A program made the position numbers and the translations under genes. This document shows positions 35,398-45,246 of a DNA stretch of 64,000 nt, in pieces. Every line of letters starts with the position of its first letter. Positions within the stretch are counted from its first letter, which is position 1. The notes beneath the pieces are model-generated. The model had not been told where the DNA came from and did no database searches. It saw only the letters and a program-made list of their open reading frames with translations. The stretch covers positions 1,757,501 to 1,821,500 of the forward strand of contig NZ_CP101505.1 of the NCBI RefSeq assembly GCF_024362345.1, in the 5' to 3' direction. The stretch comes from Polaribacter dokdonensis (GTDB lineage Bacteria > Bacteroidota > Bacteroidia > Flavobacteriales > Flavobacteriaceae).

Positions 35398-35679
35398 ATG
35401 AAAGCAATTTGGAATAATGAAATTATAGCAGAAAGTAATGATACTGTAGTTGTAGAAAACAATCATTATTTTCCAGAAGATAGTATCAAAAAAGACTTTT
35501 TTATACCAAGTACAACAAGAACAACTTGCCCATGGAAAGGCGAAGCTTCTTATTATACATTAATGGTAAATGGTAAAGAAAATAAAGATGCTGCTTGGTT
35601 TTATGGTCGTCCTTTTGAAGCTGCCAACAATATTAAAAATAGAGTTGCTTTCTGGAAAGGTGTAAAAGTTACTGACTAA
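35398..35679 (+). CDS. DUF427 domain protein
   Basis: This 93-aa protein belongs to DUF427, recognised by KAIWNNEIIAES, the YFPEDSI stretch, TTCPWKGEASYY, and AAWFYGRPFEAANNIKNRVAFW near the C-terminus. The family is small, cytoplasmic and of unknown biochemical function, often found with redox genes. It starts 15 bases after selO and ends five bases before the second msrA-like gene, so it is part of the msr operon. Confidence 0.92.
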   Translation: MKAIWNNEIIAESNDTVVVENNHYFPEDSIKKDFFIPSTTRTTCPWKGEASYYTLMVNGKENKDAAWFYGRPFEAANNIKNRVAFWKGVKVTD

Positions 35680-35684
35680 TAAAT

Positions 35685-36179
35685 ATGCAAATTGATAAAG
35701 TAGCTTTTGGTGGTGGTTGTCATTGGTGTACAGAAGCTGTTTTTCAATCGTTAAAAGGAGTTGAAAAAGTAGAACAAGGTTGGGTATCTTCAAGTAATGA
35801 AAACAACACTTATTCAGAAGCAGTTATTGTACATTTCTACGCTGAATTAATATCACTAAAGCATTTAATTCAAGTGCATTTAGCGACGCATAAAAGTACG
35901 AGTAATCATTCTATGAGAAAAAAGTACAGATCTGCTATCTATATTTTTTCTGATGAACAAAAAATAGCGAGTAATGCTATTTTAGATGAAATTCAAAAAC
36001 AAACAACAGCCAAAATAATAACACAAGTTTTACCTTTTTCTAAATTTAAACCATCTGATAGTCAGTTTCAAAACTATTACAAAAAGAACCCTCAAAAACC
36101 TTTTTGTAAAAAATACATTCTTCCAAAATTAGAGCTTATCTCTAATCAGTTTTCTGATAAAATTCTCGTAAAAAAGTAG
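35685..36179 (+). CDS. Divergent MsrA-like protein
   Basis: This 164-aa MsrA paralogue starts with FGGGCHWCTEAVF, keeping the catalytic Cys but with His where MsrA has Phe in GCFW. The substrate-site region typical of MsrA (HDPT...QG.D.GTQYRS) is here reduced to HKSTSNHSMRKKYRSAI. It is cytoplasmic. It sits five bases after DUF427 at the end of the operon that also holds intact msrA and msrB. The changed aromatic pocket residue suggests a different substrate or reduced activity. Degeneration after duplication is the alternative, though the reading frame is fully intact. Confidence 0.85.
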   Translation: MQIDKVAFGGGCHWCTEAVFQSLKGVEKVEQGWVSSSNENNTYSEAVIVHFYAELISLKHLIQVHLATHKSTSNHSMRKKYRSAIYIFSDEQKIASNAILDEIQKQTTAKIITQVLPFSKFKPSDSQFQNYYKKNPQKPFCKKYILPKLELISNQFSDKILVKK

Positions 36180-36265
36180 AAATTATTTTCTTTGAATTAT
36201 TTACAGTAACTTTAGATACAATAAACGAGTATTAACAGTTTATTATCTAAAAAGATCAGCCATAC

Positions 36266-36880
36266 ATGAAAAAAAGAAACAGTCTTTATGTAATTCCGCT
36301 TTTATTGTTGGGTGGAATTCTATGGGCAACCAACTATAATAAGTTAGAAAAAGAATACTCACCAATTAAAAATGCAGTTTTAACTTCTACTGAAAACGCA
36401 GATAATTTTACAAAAATGATGGATGTTTTAACACATCCAAGGTGTATGAATTGTCATCCAAGTGATAATGTTCCCAAACAAGGCATAGACAGTCATCCAC
36501 ATTATTTTGATATGAGAGGAGGTAAAGATGATCATGGGTTTGAAGCTACAAAATGTGCAACCTGTCATCAAAAAGAAAACAATAATTATTCAGGTGTACC
36601 AGGTGCTCCTCATTGGGGTTTAGCTCCACAATCTATGGCTTGGAAAGGCTTATCTAGAAAAGAAATTGCAGAAGTTATTTTAGACAAAAGCAAAAATGGT
36701 GGTAAAGATTTAAAAGGAGTAGAAAAACATTTAACAGAAGACGATTTGGTTTTATGGGCTTGGAATCCTGGTGTAAATGCTGCAGGAATTAAAAGAGAAA
36801 AACCACCAATTTCTGAAGAAGAATTTAAAAGAGTTGTTAAAGAGTGGATTGCAAATGGCGCAATTATTCCTGAAAATTAA
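36266..36880 (+). CDS. Diheme c-type cytochrome, subunit of a molybdenum hydroxylase
   Basis: This 204-aa protein has an N-terminal signal/anchor (LYVIPLLLLGGILWATN) and two CXXCH heme sites (CMNCH and CATCH), separated by about 45 residues, so it is exported and binds two c-type hemes. It lies 16 bases upstream of the 2Fe-2S subunit gene and is likely the electron acceptor that passes electrons from the molybdenum enzyme to the respiratory chain. This three-gene set resembles isoquinoline 1-oxidoreductase-type enzymes. The substrate is unknown. Confidence 0.88.
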   Translation: MKKRNSLYVIPLLLLGGILWATNYNKLEKEYSPIKNAVLTSTENADNFTKMMDVLTHPRCMNCHPSDNVPKQGIDSHPHYFDMRGGKDDHGFEATKCATCHQKENNNYSGVPGAPHWGLAPQSMAWKGLSRKEIAEVILDKSKNGGKDLKGVEKHLTEDDLVLWAWNPGVNAAGIKREKPPISEEEFKRVVKEWIANGAIIPEN

Positions 36881-36896
36881 TTACAAAAAATAAGCG

Positions 36897-37370
36897 ATGA
36901 ATATATCCTTTACAATAAATGATAAAAAGGTTTCTGTAGAAGTTTCTGATGAAAATACACCTCTTTTATGGGTAGTTAGAGATGTGTTAAACTTAAAAGG
37001 AACCAAATTTGGTTGTGGTAAAGCAGCTTGTGGTGCTTGTACTTTGCATGTAGATGATATTGCTGTACGTTCTTGTTCTTATGCTGTAAAATTTGCTGAA
37101 GGTAAAAATGTTACTACTATAGAAGGTTTAGGTGATGCAGAAAATCCACATCCAGTTCAACAGGCTTGGGTAGAAGAAGTAGTTCCTCAATGTGGTTATT
37201 GTCAACCAGGTTTTATGATGGCAACTGCTGCATTATTAAATGAAAATAGTAATCCTACAGATGAAGATATTGATAATAATATTATAAATATCTGTAGATG
37301 TGCTACCTATTATAGAATGAGAAAAGCTATTCATAGAGCTGCAGAATTAACTAGAGAAACCAAACTATAA
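36897..37370 (+). CDS. 2Fe-2S subunit of a xanthine oxidase-family hydroxylase (IorA/CoxS-like)
   Basis: This 157-aa small subunit carries both iron-sulfur sites: plant-type FGCGKAACGACTLH (first cluster) and CGYCQPGFMM with ICRCATYYRMR (second cluster). It has no flavin domain and no signal peptide; export would occur by hitch-hiking with the Tat-dependent large subunit. It lies between the cytochrome and the molybdenum subunit genes with spacings of 16 and 3 bases. Confidence 0.95.
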   Translation: MNISFTINDKKVSVEVSDENTPLLWVVRDVLNLKGTKFGCGKAACGACTLHVDDIAVRSCSYAVKFAEGKNVTTIEGLGDAENPHPVQQAWVEEVVPQCGYCQPGFMMATAALLNENSNPTDEDIDNNIINICRCATYYRMRKAIHRAAELTRETKL

Positions 37371-37373
37371 GCC

Positions 37374-39524
37374 ATGAGTAAAAAATTATCACGTAGAAAA
37401 TTTTTAGTTAGAGGTGGTTTAGGTACACTTGGTGTTTTAGCTGTTGGTACTTACTTATTTCGAAACCCTATTAGAAGAGAAATTATTGGTTTTGCAGAAT
37501 CATTTGTAGCTCCTTATTCTGGTTCAGGCACAGAAGCCAATTTATGGTTTGAAATTACTAAAGACAACACTATTGTATTACATTCTCCAAAGGTTGAAAT
37601 GGGCCAAGGAACCTTTACAGGCTTTGCACAAATTGCGGCTGATGAATTAGATGTAGCTATAGATCAAATTCAAGTTATTGCTGCATCTTCAGCAAGCGGA
37701 ATTATAGATAGTTTAGGAACAGGTGGTAGTTTATCTATTGCCTCTTTATGGACTACACTTCGTGAATTGGCTGCAACAACTCGTGAAATGGTAAAACTAG
37801 AAGCTTCTAAAAAATGGAATGTTTCTGTAGATAAATTAACAACTAAAAACGGAATAGTTTTTAATGGTGATGAGCAACTATCTTATGCAGAAATTGCTAA
37901 AGATGTTACTGACTGGGAAATACCAGATACTCCAAAGCTAAAACCTGTAAAATCGTATAAGTTAGTAGGTAAACCAATACCTAGAATAGATTTAAAAGCC
38001 AAGGTTTATGGAGAACCTGTTTTTGGTATGGATGCAGAAATGGATAACATGCTACATGCTGTGATTCTTAGACCAGAATACATTGGTGCTACTTTTAAAA
38101 GTGCCAACTTTAGCAAAGCAGAGCAAATGCCTGGAGTTGTAAAAGTTGTACAAATTGATGATTGGCTAGGTATTGTTGCAAAAACATATCCTGAAGCTTT
38201 GGCTGCAAAATTTGAAGTTGATGTAGAATGGAATGTCCCTAAAAAATGGACAGAAGAAGATATTAGAACCTTAATTTCTGTTGGCAGTGGAGATGAAATG
38301 ATTGTTCAAAAAGAAGGTGATGTTCTAGAAACTGACGCAAAAGATACTTTAGAATTAGAATTTAAAAGTCCTATTGGTGCTCATGCACAACTAGAACCAA
38401 ATGGAGCTGTTGCTTCTTATAAAGATGGAAAAGTAACCGTAATTTTATCTACTCAAGTTATAGGTATTACTCAAAATCAATTGTCTAAAGCACTAGATAT
38501 TGATAAAAACAATATTAATATTATACCTACTTATTTAGGAGGTGGTTTTGGTCGAAGATTAAACACAAATCATGCAATTCAAGCAGTAAAATTATCAAAA
38601 GCAGTTGGGCAACCTGTAAAATATTTTTTTACAAGAAAAGAAGAATTTCAAAATGATATGTTTAGACCTCCAACACATCATATTATGAAAGGTAGGTTGA
38701 ATGATAAAGGTCTAATAGAAAATTTAGAACATCATTTTGCTAGTGGTAATGTTGCCATAGATTCTTTGCTTTTACCAGATATTGCCAATAAAGTTTTGGG
38801 TGCCGATTTTGGTGCAATTCGTGGAGGAAGAATTCATTATAGTGACATAAAAAATGTAAGATCTATTCAATGGCATAAGACATTGCCTTTTGCTACAAGT
38901 TGGTGGAGAAGCTTAGGGCTATTAGCCAATACTTTTGCCATAGAAAGTTTTGTAGATGAACTAGCCTTGCAGGGCAATAAAAACCCAATTGAACTACGTT
39001 TAGCGCAAATAAAAGACAATGAAGAAGGTATTCGTTTAAAAAACGTAATTATAAAAGCACAAGAAGCATCTAATTATTCTAATGCTATTTCTAATGGAAG
39101 AGCAATGGGTTTTGCCTGTTCTACAGATACAGGAACACCTTGTGCACAGGTGGTTGAAGTATCAATAGTAGAAAAAGAAATTAAAGTTCATAAAGTAACT
39201 TGTGTTATGGATTGTGGAATTGCTGTAAATCCAGATCAAGTAAGAGCACAATGTGAAGGTGCAATGATTATGGCAATGAGTGCAGCCATGCACGAAAAAA
39301 TGTATATTGAAGATGGGCAATTACAACCAACCATCTTTGGTCCTTATGAAATGGCAATGATTAAACATGCTCCTAAAGAAATTAACGTGCATTTAATACA
39401 AGGTATAGATAAACCAGGACCTGTAGGAGAACCACCTTTAGGGCCTATTGCAGCAGCAATTGGGAATGCAGTTAGAAGATTAACAGGAGAAAGATTAACA
39501 GAAATGCCACTAAAACTCTCTTAA
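37374..39524 (+). CDS. Molybdopterin-binding subunit of xanthine oxidase-family hydroxylase (IorB-like), Tat-exported
   Basis: This 716-aa subunit begins with a twin-arginine signal (SRRKFLVRGG) and a hydrophobic core. Family landmarks include VEMGQGTFTGFAQIAADELD, GGGFGRR near residue 390, and the C-terminal GPVGEPPLGPIAAAIGNAVRR containing the catalytic Glu. It forms a periplasmic enzyme with the 2Fe-2S subunit and cytochrome and hydroxylates an N-heterocycle or aldehyde. The true substrate cannot be read from sequence. XdhC and MocA-like genes follow in the same transcript and would load the cofactor. Confidence 0.95.
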   Translation: MSKKLSRRKFLVRGGLGTLGVLAVGTYLFRNPIRREIIGFAESFVAPYSGSGTEANLWFEITKDNTIVLHSPKVEMGQGTFTGFAQIAADELDVAIDQIQVIAASSASGIIDSLGTGGSLSIASLWTTLRELAATTREMVKLEASKKWNVSVDKLTTKNGIVFNGDEQLSYAEIAKDVTDWEIPDTPKLKPVKSYKLVGKPIPRIDLKAKVYGEPVFGMDAEMDNMLHAVILRPEYIGATFKSANFSKAEQMPGVVKVVQIDDWLGIVAKTYPEALAAKFEVDVEWNVPKKWTEEDIRTLISVGSGDEMIVQKEGDVLETDAKDTLELEFKSPIGAHAQLEPNGAVASYKDGKVTVILSTQVIGITQNQLSKALDIDKNNINIIPTYLGGGFGRRLNTNHAIQAVKLSKAVGQPVKYFFTRKEEFQNDMFRPPTHHIMKGRLNDKGLIENLEHHFASGNVAIDSLLLPDIANKVLGADFGAIRGGRIHYSDIKNVRSIQWHKTLPFATSWWRSLGLLANTFAIESFVDELALQGNKNPIELRLAQIKDNEEGIRLKNVIIKAQEASNYSNAISNGRAMGFACSTDTGTPCAQVVEVSIVEKEIKVHKVTCVMDCGIAVNPDQVRAQCEGAMIMAMSAAMHEKMYIEDGQLQPTIFGPYEMAMIKHAPKEINVHLIQGIDKPGPVGEPPLGPIAAAIGNAVRRLTGERLTEMPLKLS

Positions 39525-39526
39525 CA

Positions 39527-40546
39527 TTGATTCACGAACTTAAAGAAATAATACATCAAGTAGCCATCAATCAGAAAAAAGGATTGAAAAATGTGTTGGC
39601 GTCTGTTGTTCATTTAGAAGGTTCATCTTACAGAAAACCTGGTGTAAGAATGTTAATTTCTGAAGATTTAACTTCTGTAGGCGCAGTTTCTGGAGGATGT
39701 GTAGAGAAAGAAATTATACAAAGAGCAAAAACTGTATTTAGAGATAACAAGCCAAAGATTATTACTTACGATGGTAGATACAGATTAGGTTGTGAGGGCA
39801 TTTTATATATTTTGATAGAACCAATAACTATCACAGAAGAGTTTTTAAACGCCTTTTCAACAGCCTATTCTAAAAGAGAATCGCTAAAAATTGAAAGTAA
39901 TTTTAAATTAGAAGACGAATGTTTTGGTGATTTTGGATCGATGATAACTTTCGAAAATCAAAAACAGTTTTCATTTATAGAATCTTTTATACCTGAAGAA
40001 AACACACAGCTTTTCTCTCAAATTTTACAACCTGCTTTTAAATTGATAATTATTGGTGGAGAGCATGATGCTGTTCAGTTATGTAAAATTGCTGCGAATC
40101 TTGGTTGGGAAATAGAAGTGATAACATCTGCAAAAGACAGTAAACAATTGTCTGATTTTCCTGGAGCAAGCAAGGTTTTGGGTGAAAGTCCAGAAACTTT
40201 CGAATTTAAGGATATTAAAGAAAATTGTGCCATTGTTTTAATGAATCATAGTTACGTACAAGACTTAAAATATTTAGTTAAATTATCTGAAGAAAACTGT
40301 TCTAATTATATAGGTATTTTGGGTGCTCCAAAAAGAAGAGAGCGTTTATTTAATGAACTTTTTGAGTTTGCTCCTGAAACTACAGAAGCATTTTTAGAAA
40401 CCATTTATACACCTGCAGGTTTACATATTGGTGCAAAAACACCTCAAGAAATTGCTATTTCTATTATTGCTGAAATTTTAGCAGTTACCAGAAATAAAGA
40501 ACCCTTTTCACTAAGAAATATTACAGGTAAAATTCACAGTAATTAA
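39527..40546 (+). CDS. XdhC family molybdenum-cofactor insertion protein
   Basis: This 339-aa XdhC/CoxI-type protein binds molybdenum cofactor, promotes its sulfuration and inserts it into the hydroxylase. The N-terminal XdhC domain has GSSYRKPGVRMLI and SGGCVEKEI; the C-terminal Rossmann-like domain has LIIIGGEHDAVQLCKIA and IGILGAPKRRERL. The best start is a TTG at 39527, two bases after the previous stop; no closer ATG preserves the conserved N-terminus. It is four bases upstream of the MocA-like gene. Confidence 0.92.
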   Translation: MIHELKEIIHQVAINQKKGLKNVLASVVHLEGSSYRKPGVRMLISEDLTSVGAVSGGCVEKEIIQRAKTVFRDNKPKIITYDGRYRLGCEGILYILIEPITITEEFLNAFSTAYSKRESLKIESNFKLEDECFGDFGSMITFENQKQFSFIESFIPEENTQLFSQILQPAFKLIIIGGEHDAVQLCKIAANLGWEIEVITSAKDSKQLSDFPGASKVLGESPETFEFKDIKENCAIVLMNHSYVQDLKYLVKLSEENCSNYIGILGAPKRRERLFNELFEFAPETTEAFLETIYTPAGLHIGAKTPQEIAISIIAEILAVTRNKEPFSLRNITGKIHSN

Positions 40547-40550
40547 ATTT

Positions 40551-41147
40551 ATGAGTATTGCTATTTTAGTATTGGCTGCTGGTAAATCCACTCGTATGCA
40601 AAGCATTAAACAACTTGAAAAAGTTGGCAACAAAACACTTTTAAATATAACTTTAGAGAAAGCAAATCAACTACAAAAAAGCAACATCTATTGTGTTTTA
40701 GGTGCAAACGCAAGTCTTATTAAAAAATCGATTGTATTCCATAATATTCAAACTATTTCTAATGATAAGTATACTAAGGGACTAAGTACAAGCATTATTG
40801 CAGGTCTTAAATACTTTGAAGAACATGACTTAAATTTTGATGCTGTTTTTATTCTTTTGGCAGATCAACCAGCTATTGATGAAGAATACCTATCATCAAT
40901 GAAAAATCTACATTTGAATAACCCTTCTAAAATAATTGCAACCCAATATAAAGCGCACTTTGGTGTACCTGTAATTATACCTAAAACCTATTTTAAATCG
41001 CTTTTAACTATTAATGGTGATAAAGGTGCTAAAAGTTTTATTAACGAACATAAAACTGAAGTTTTATCATCAAATTTGCAAACCAACAACATAGATATTG
41101 ACACTCAAGAAGAATTAAAACTTTATAGAAAGTCAATTTTAAAATAG
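40551..41147 (+). CDS. MocA-like molybdenum cofactor nucleotidyltransferase
   Basis: This 198-aa nucleotidyltransferase has the nucleotide loop LVLAAGKSTRM and the metal-binding LADQPAID. It resembles MocA/MobA enzymes that convert molybdopterin cofactor to its cytosine dinucleotide form, the form used by xanthine oxidase-family hydroxylases in bacteria. Position directly after xdhC supports this role. It is the last cofactor gene before the metallophosphatase gene, 14 bases away. Confidence 0.88.
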   Translation: MSIAILVLAAGKSTRMQSIKQLEKVGNKTLLNITLEKANQLQKSNIYCVLGANASLIKKSIVFHNIQTISNDKYTKGLSTSIIAGLKYFEEHDLNFDAVFILLADQPAIDEEYLSSMKNLHLNNPSKIIATQYKAHFGVPVIIPKTYFKSLLTINGDKGAKSFINEHKTEVLSSNLQTNNIDIDTQEELKLYRKSILK

Positions 41148-41161
41148 TTAATTTTACCAAT

Positions 41162-44100
41162 ATGAAATTAGTAAAATATAGTGCCTTACTTAGTATTATA
41201 ATTTTTATTGCTGCTTGCGCTTCGATAGATATGCAAGTTACAGAAGGCCAGGTATTTAGTCCAAAGAAAAACAGCAAGGTTCTGCACTCTTTTTACTTAA
41301 TTGGAGATGCAGGAAATTCAGAACTTTACAAGCGAGACTCTGCACTTTCTTACTTAAGTCAAGAAATACTAAATGCCAAAGAAAACTCAACATTAATTTT
41401 TTTAGGAGACAATGTATATCCAAAAGGTATACCAGAAGAAGGTAGCAAAGGTTATGAATTAGCTAAACATCGTTTAAACGTACAGACAGATATTGGTAAA
41501 AATTTTCCAGGAAAAACCTTATTCATTCCAGGAAATCACGATTGGTATAGTGGTTTAAAAGGTTTACGAAGACAAGAAAAATTGATTGATGATGCTTTGG
41601 GTAAAAATACTTTTCAGCCAGAGAAAGGCTGTCCTTTAGAGAAAATTGAGGTAAATGACGAAATTAATATTATTGCAGTAGACACCCATTGGTATGTTAC
41701 AAACTGGGATAAACACCCAGGTATAAATGATGATTGTGAAATAAAAACCCGAGAAAAGTTTTTTGAAGAATTAGAGGGTTTAATTAAAAAATCTCAAGGC
41801 AAAACAACATTATTAGCTTTGCATCATCCTATGTTTACTAATGGTCCTCATGGAGGTTACTATTCTTTTAAAAGCCATATGCAACCTGCTCCAATTTTAG
41901 GTACTGCAAAAAACATACTTCGTAAAACAACTGGTTTAACCAATACAGACCAGCAAAATGACAAATACAATACGCTTAGAAAACGAATTATAAGTTTAGC
42001 GCAACAAAATGAAAAAATCATTTTCGTTTCTGGTCATGAACATAGTATACAATACATTGTACAAGACAATATTCCACAAATTGTAAGTGGTTCTGGCTCT
42101 AAATTAACTGCTACAAAAAATGTAAATGGAGGTAAATTTTCTTACGGAACTCAAGGTTTTGCAAGATTAGATGTTTATGAAGATGGGGCATCTACAGTGC
42201 ATTTTTACACAGCCAAAGAACGTAGAATAGTTTATGAGGCTAATGTGTTTGAAAAAGATAGTATTATGGAATACAAAGATTTTCCTGATGCTAATTTAAC
42301 CGAAAAAGAAGCTTCTGTTTATACAGGAAAAGAAGTTAAAAAGAGTAATGTTTACAATTTGCTTTGGGGAAAAAGGTATCGTAAGTATTTTGGAGAAAAA
42401 ATAGTTGCACCAACTGTGAAAATAGATACTTTATATGGGGGTTTAACTCCTATAAGAAGAGGTGGAGGTCATCAGTCTAAATCCTTACGACTAGAAGATA
42501 AAAAGGGTAGAGAATATGTAATGAGAGCTTTGCGTAAAAATGCAGTTCAATACTTACAAGCAGTTGCTTTTAAAGATCAGTATGTAGAAGGCCAATTTGA
42601 TAAAACCTACACAGAAAGCTTGCTTTTAGATGTTTTTACAGGCTCACATCCTTACGCACCTTTTACCATTGGTGAATTGGCTGATGCTATTGATGTATAT
42701 CACTCAAATCCTATTTTATATTATGTACCAAAACAGAAAGGTTTAGGAGAGTTTAATGCAGATTATGGAGATGAACTTTACATGATAGAAGAACGAACTG
42801 CAGATGGTCATGGAGATAAAAAAAGCTTTGGTTATGCAGATGAAATTATTAGTACAGATGATCTTCGAAAAAACTTAAAAAAGGATGAGAAATACGTTCT
42901 AGATGAAGAAGCCTACATAAGAGCACGTTTGTTTGATATGCTAATTGGAGATTGGGACAGACATCAAGATCAATGGAGATGGGCTGAGTTCGAAGAGGAT
43001 GATAAAATTGTTTACAGACCAGTTCCTAGAGATAGAGATCAAGCATTTTCTGTGTTTAGTGATGGTATTTTATTAAACATTTTTACACGTTTAATTCCAG
43101 ATCTACGTGGAATGCGTTCGTATCAAGAAGATATAGAAAAACCAAGATGGTTTAATTTATCTGGTTACCCAATAGATATGACCTTAATACATAAGTCAGA
43201 TAAAAAAGTTTGGGATGCACAAGTGGCTATTATTCAATCTCAAATTACAGATGAAGTTATAGAAAGCGCATTTTCGAAATTTCCTAAAGAAGTAAATGAT
43301 AAAACAATAGAAGATATCAAGCAGAAATTAATTGGTAGAAGAAAGAATCTGCAAGATATTTCTAATACCTACTTTAAATATTTAAATAAATTTCAAGTTA
43401 TAAAAGGTACCAATAAAGATGATTATTTCGAAATTGAAAGATTTGTAAATGGTGATACAAAAATTACAGCCTACAGAATTAAAGATGGTAAAAAAGCAGA
43501 TATTATTCATCAAAGAAGGTATAAATTTGGGACCACTAATGAAATTTGGATCTATGGTTTAGATGATGATGATGTATTTACAGTAAATGGTGCCAATGGT
43601 AATAAAGTAATTCGTTTGAAAATTATTGGTGGTTTAAATAACGACACTTACGAAATCAACAAGAAAGAAAAGGTAAAAGTGTACGACCAAAAATCGAAAA
43701 AGAATACGTTTGTAACTGGTAATATTCATAAGAAAATTACAGATGATTATGATACAAATACCTACGATTATAAAAAACTAAAAAGTCAGAAAAACTCAAT
43801 TTCACCAGCAATTGGTTACAATCCAGATGATGGTGTAAAACTAGGTGTAAAAAACACATTCTTGGTAAATTCATTCGAAAGAAATCCATTTACTAGAAGA
43901 TATACAATTTCTGCCTTTTACTATTTTGCTACACAAGGATTTGAACTGAATTATAACAGTGAATATGCCAATATTTTAGAAAAATGGAACTTAGGTTTCG
44001 AAGCACAATATACAGGCCCTAATTATGCATTAAACTTTTTTGGTTTTGGTAACAATTCAGAGAATTTAGAGGCAGATGATCTGGAAGACAGAGATTTTAA

Positions 44101-44857
44101 CAGAGTTAAAATATCACAAATTAAGGCAGGTTCTTTTGTAAAATGGATTGGTGATTTGGGTGATGAACTTAAAATAGGGGCAAAATTTCAAAGTTATAAT
44201 GTAGATAGAACAGAGGGTAGATATTTAGAAACACAATATGCTGCAGATAATCGTATTTTTAATAGAGAGAATTTTATCAATTTAGAAACAAGCTATAGTT
44301 ACAAACATGCAGATAACCCTGCTTTCCCAACTCTAGCTATGGACTTCTTTGTAAAGTTAGGTTACACAGGAAATTTAAGTGGTAATAATAACTTTTCTTA
44401 CGCAAGTTCAGCTTTAGGAATTACCCACAAACTAATTCCTAGTGGAAAATTAGTGTTCGCTTCTAAAGTGCATGGAGAATTTATATTTGGAGACGATTTT
44501 GAGTTTTATCAAGCCGCAAATATTGGTGGTAATAATGGATTAAGAAGTTATAGAAACCAACGTTTTACTGGTAAGAATGCCTTTTATCATTCTTCTGATG
44601 TTAGATGGAATTTAAGAAATGTAAAAACCAACTTAGTACCAATGAACATTGGCCTTTTTGCTGGTTTTGATTATGGTAAAGTTTGGGGAGCTCCAGACAT
44701 ATTTACAACTAATCCTCAGTTTTATTCAAGTAAACCAAACACATCATTTGGGGGTGGTTTCTTCTTTAACGCTGCAGATATATTTGCAGGAAATATATCT
44801 GCATTTACTGGTGCAGATGGTTTAAGAATTATGTTTAATGTAGGTTTTGATTTATAG
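41162..44857 (+). CDS. Lipoprotein metallophosphatase fused to an outer-membrane beta-barrel
   Basis: This 1231-aa protein starts with a lipoprotein signal (ILIIFIAAC-type, Cys at about 19). A calcineurin-like phosphatase domain follows: LIGDAGN, FLGDNVYP, PGNHDWY, LHHPMF and SGHEH, covering roughly residues 45-320. The middle region is unrecognised. The last 350 or so residues (from about 880) show alternating strands and end in an aromatic-rich tail (RIMFNVGFDL) typical of BamA/TamA-like surface-antigen barrels. It would be anchored in the outer membrane with a phosphatase facing the periplasm or outside. It is 14 bases after the MocA-like gene but probably functions separately. Confidence 0.88.
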   Translation: MKLVKYSALLSIIIFIAACASIDMQVTEGQVFSPKKNSKVLHSFYLIGDAGNSELYKRDSALSYLSQEILNAKENSTLIFLGDNVYPKGIPEEGSKGYELAKHRLNVQTDIGKNFPGKTLFIPGNHDWYSGLKGLRRQEKLIDDALGKNTFQPEKGCPLEKIEVNDEINIIAVDTHWYVTNWDKHPGINDDCEIKTREKFFEELEGLIKKSQGKTTLLALHHPMFTNGPHGGYYSFKSHMQPAPILGTAKNILRKTTGLTNTDQQNDKYNTLRKRIISLAQQNEKIIFVSGHEHSIQYIVQDNIPQIVSGSGSKLTATKNVNGGKFSYGTQGFARLDVYEDGASTVHFYTAKERRIVYEANVFEKDSIMEYKDFPDANLTEKEASVYTGKEVKKSNVYNLLWGKRYRKYFGEKIVAPTVKIDTLYGGLTPIRRGGGHQSKSLRLEDKKGREYVMRALRKNAVQYLQAVAFKDQYVEGQFDKTYTESLLLDVFTGSHPYAPFTIGELADAIDVYHSNPILYYVPKQKGLGEFNADYGDELYMIEERTADGHGDKKSFGYADEIISTDDLRKNLKKDEKYVLDEEAYIRARLFDMLIGDWDRHQDQWRWAEFEEDDKIVYRPVPRDRDQAFSVFSDGILLNIFTRLIPDLRGMRSYQEDIEKPRWFNLSGYPIDMTLIHKSDKKVWDAQVAIIQSQITDEVIESAFSKFPKEVNDKTIEDIKQKLIGRRKNLQDISNTYFKYLNKFQVIKGTNKDDYFEIERFVNGDTKITAYRIKDGKKADIIHQRRYKFGTTNEIWIYGLDDDDVFTVNGANGNKVIRLKIIGGLNNDTYEINKKEKVKVYDQKSKKNTFVTGNIHKKITDDYDTNTYDYKKLKSQKNSISPAIGYNPDDGVKLGVKNTFLVNSFERNPFTRRYTISAFYYFATQGFELNYNSEYANILEKWNLGFEAQYTGPNYALNFFGFGNNSENLEADDLEDRDFNRVKISQIKAGSFVKWIGDLGDELKIGAKFQSYNVDRTEGRYLETQYAADNRIFNRENFINLETSYSYKHADNPAFPTLAMDFFVKLGYTGNLSGNNNFSYASSALGITHKLIPSGKLVFASKVHGEFIFGDDFEFYQAANIGGNNGLRSYRNQRFTGKNAFYHSSDVRWNLRNVKTNLVPMNIGLFAGFDYGKVWGAPDIFTTNPQFYSSKPNTSFGGGFFFNAADIFAGNISAFTGADGLRIMFNVGFDL

Positions 44858-44862
44858 ATAAG

Positions 44863-45246
44863 ATGAGTGTAAACGCATTACTTTTTGGAAGTTTCTTCGG
44901 ATTTTTAGCTATTATTTTGGGTGCATTTGGAGCACATTTATTAAAGAAAAAACTCTCTCAAGACCAATTACAAAGTTTTGAAACAGGAGTCAAATACCAA
45001 ATGTATCATGCAATTGTTTTGCTTCTTTTAGGTTTTAATTTAAATGACACACTGTCTATTGACAATTATATTGTGAATGCTTTTATTGTTGGAATAGTAC
45101 TTTTTTCTTTCTCTATTTATGGTTTAGTACTATCTACATATAAAGAGAGAAAACTAAAGTTTTTAGGACCAATAACTCCTTTAGGTGGTTTGTTTTTAGC
45201 TGCAGGTTGGTTGTTATTATTTTATAAATTTATTCTATTTCTTTAA
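44863..45246 (+). CDS. DUF423 membrane protein
   Basis: This 127-aa protein of the DUF423 family has four predicted membrane segments; the family signature GAFGAHLLKKKL and FETGVKYQMYHAIVLLLLGF are clear. It is an inner-membrane protein with no assigned function. It starts six bases after the preceding gene and overlaps the convergent gene by 12 bases at their 3' ends. Confidence 0.93.
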   Translation: MSVNALLFGSFFGFLAIILGAFGAHLLKKKLSQDQLQSFETGVKYQMYHAIVLLLLGFNLNDTLSIDNYIVNAFIVGIVLFSFSIYGLVLSTYKERKLKFLGPITPLGGLFLAAGWLLLFYKFILFL

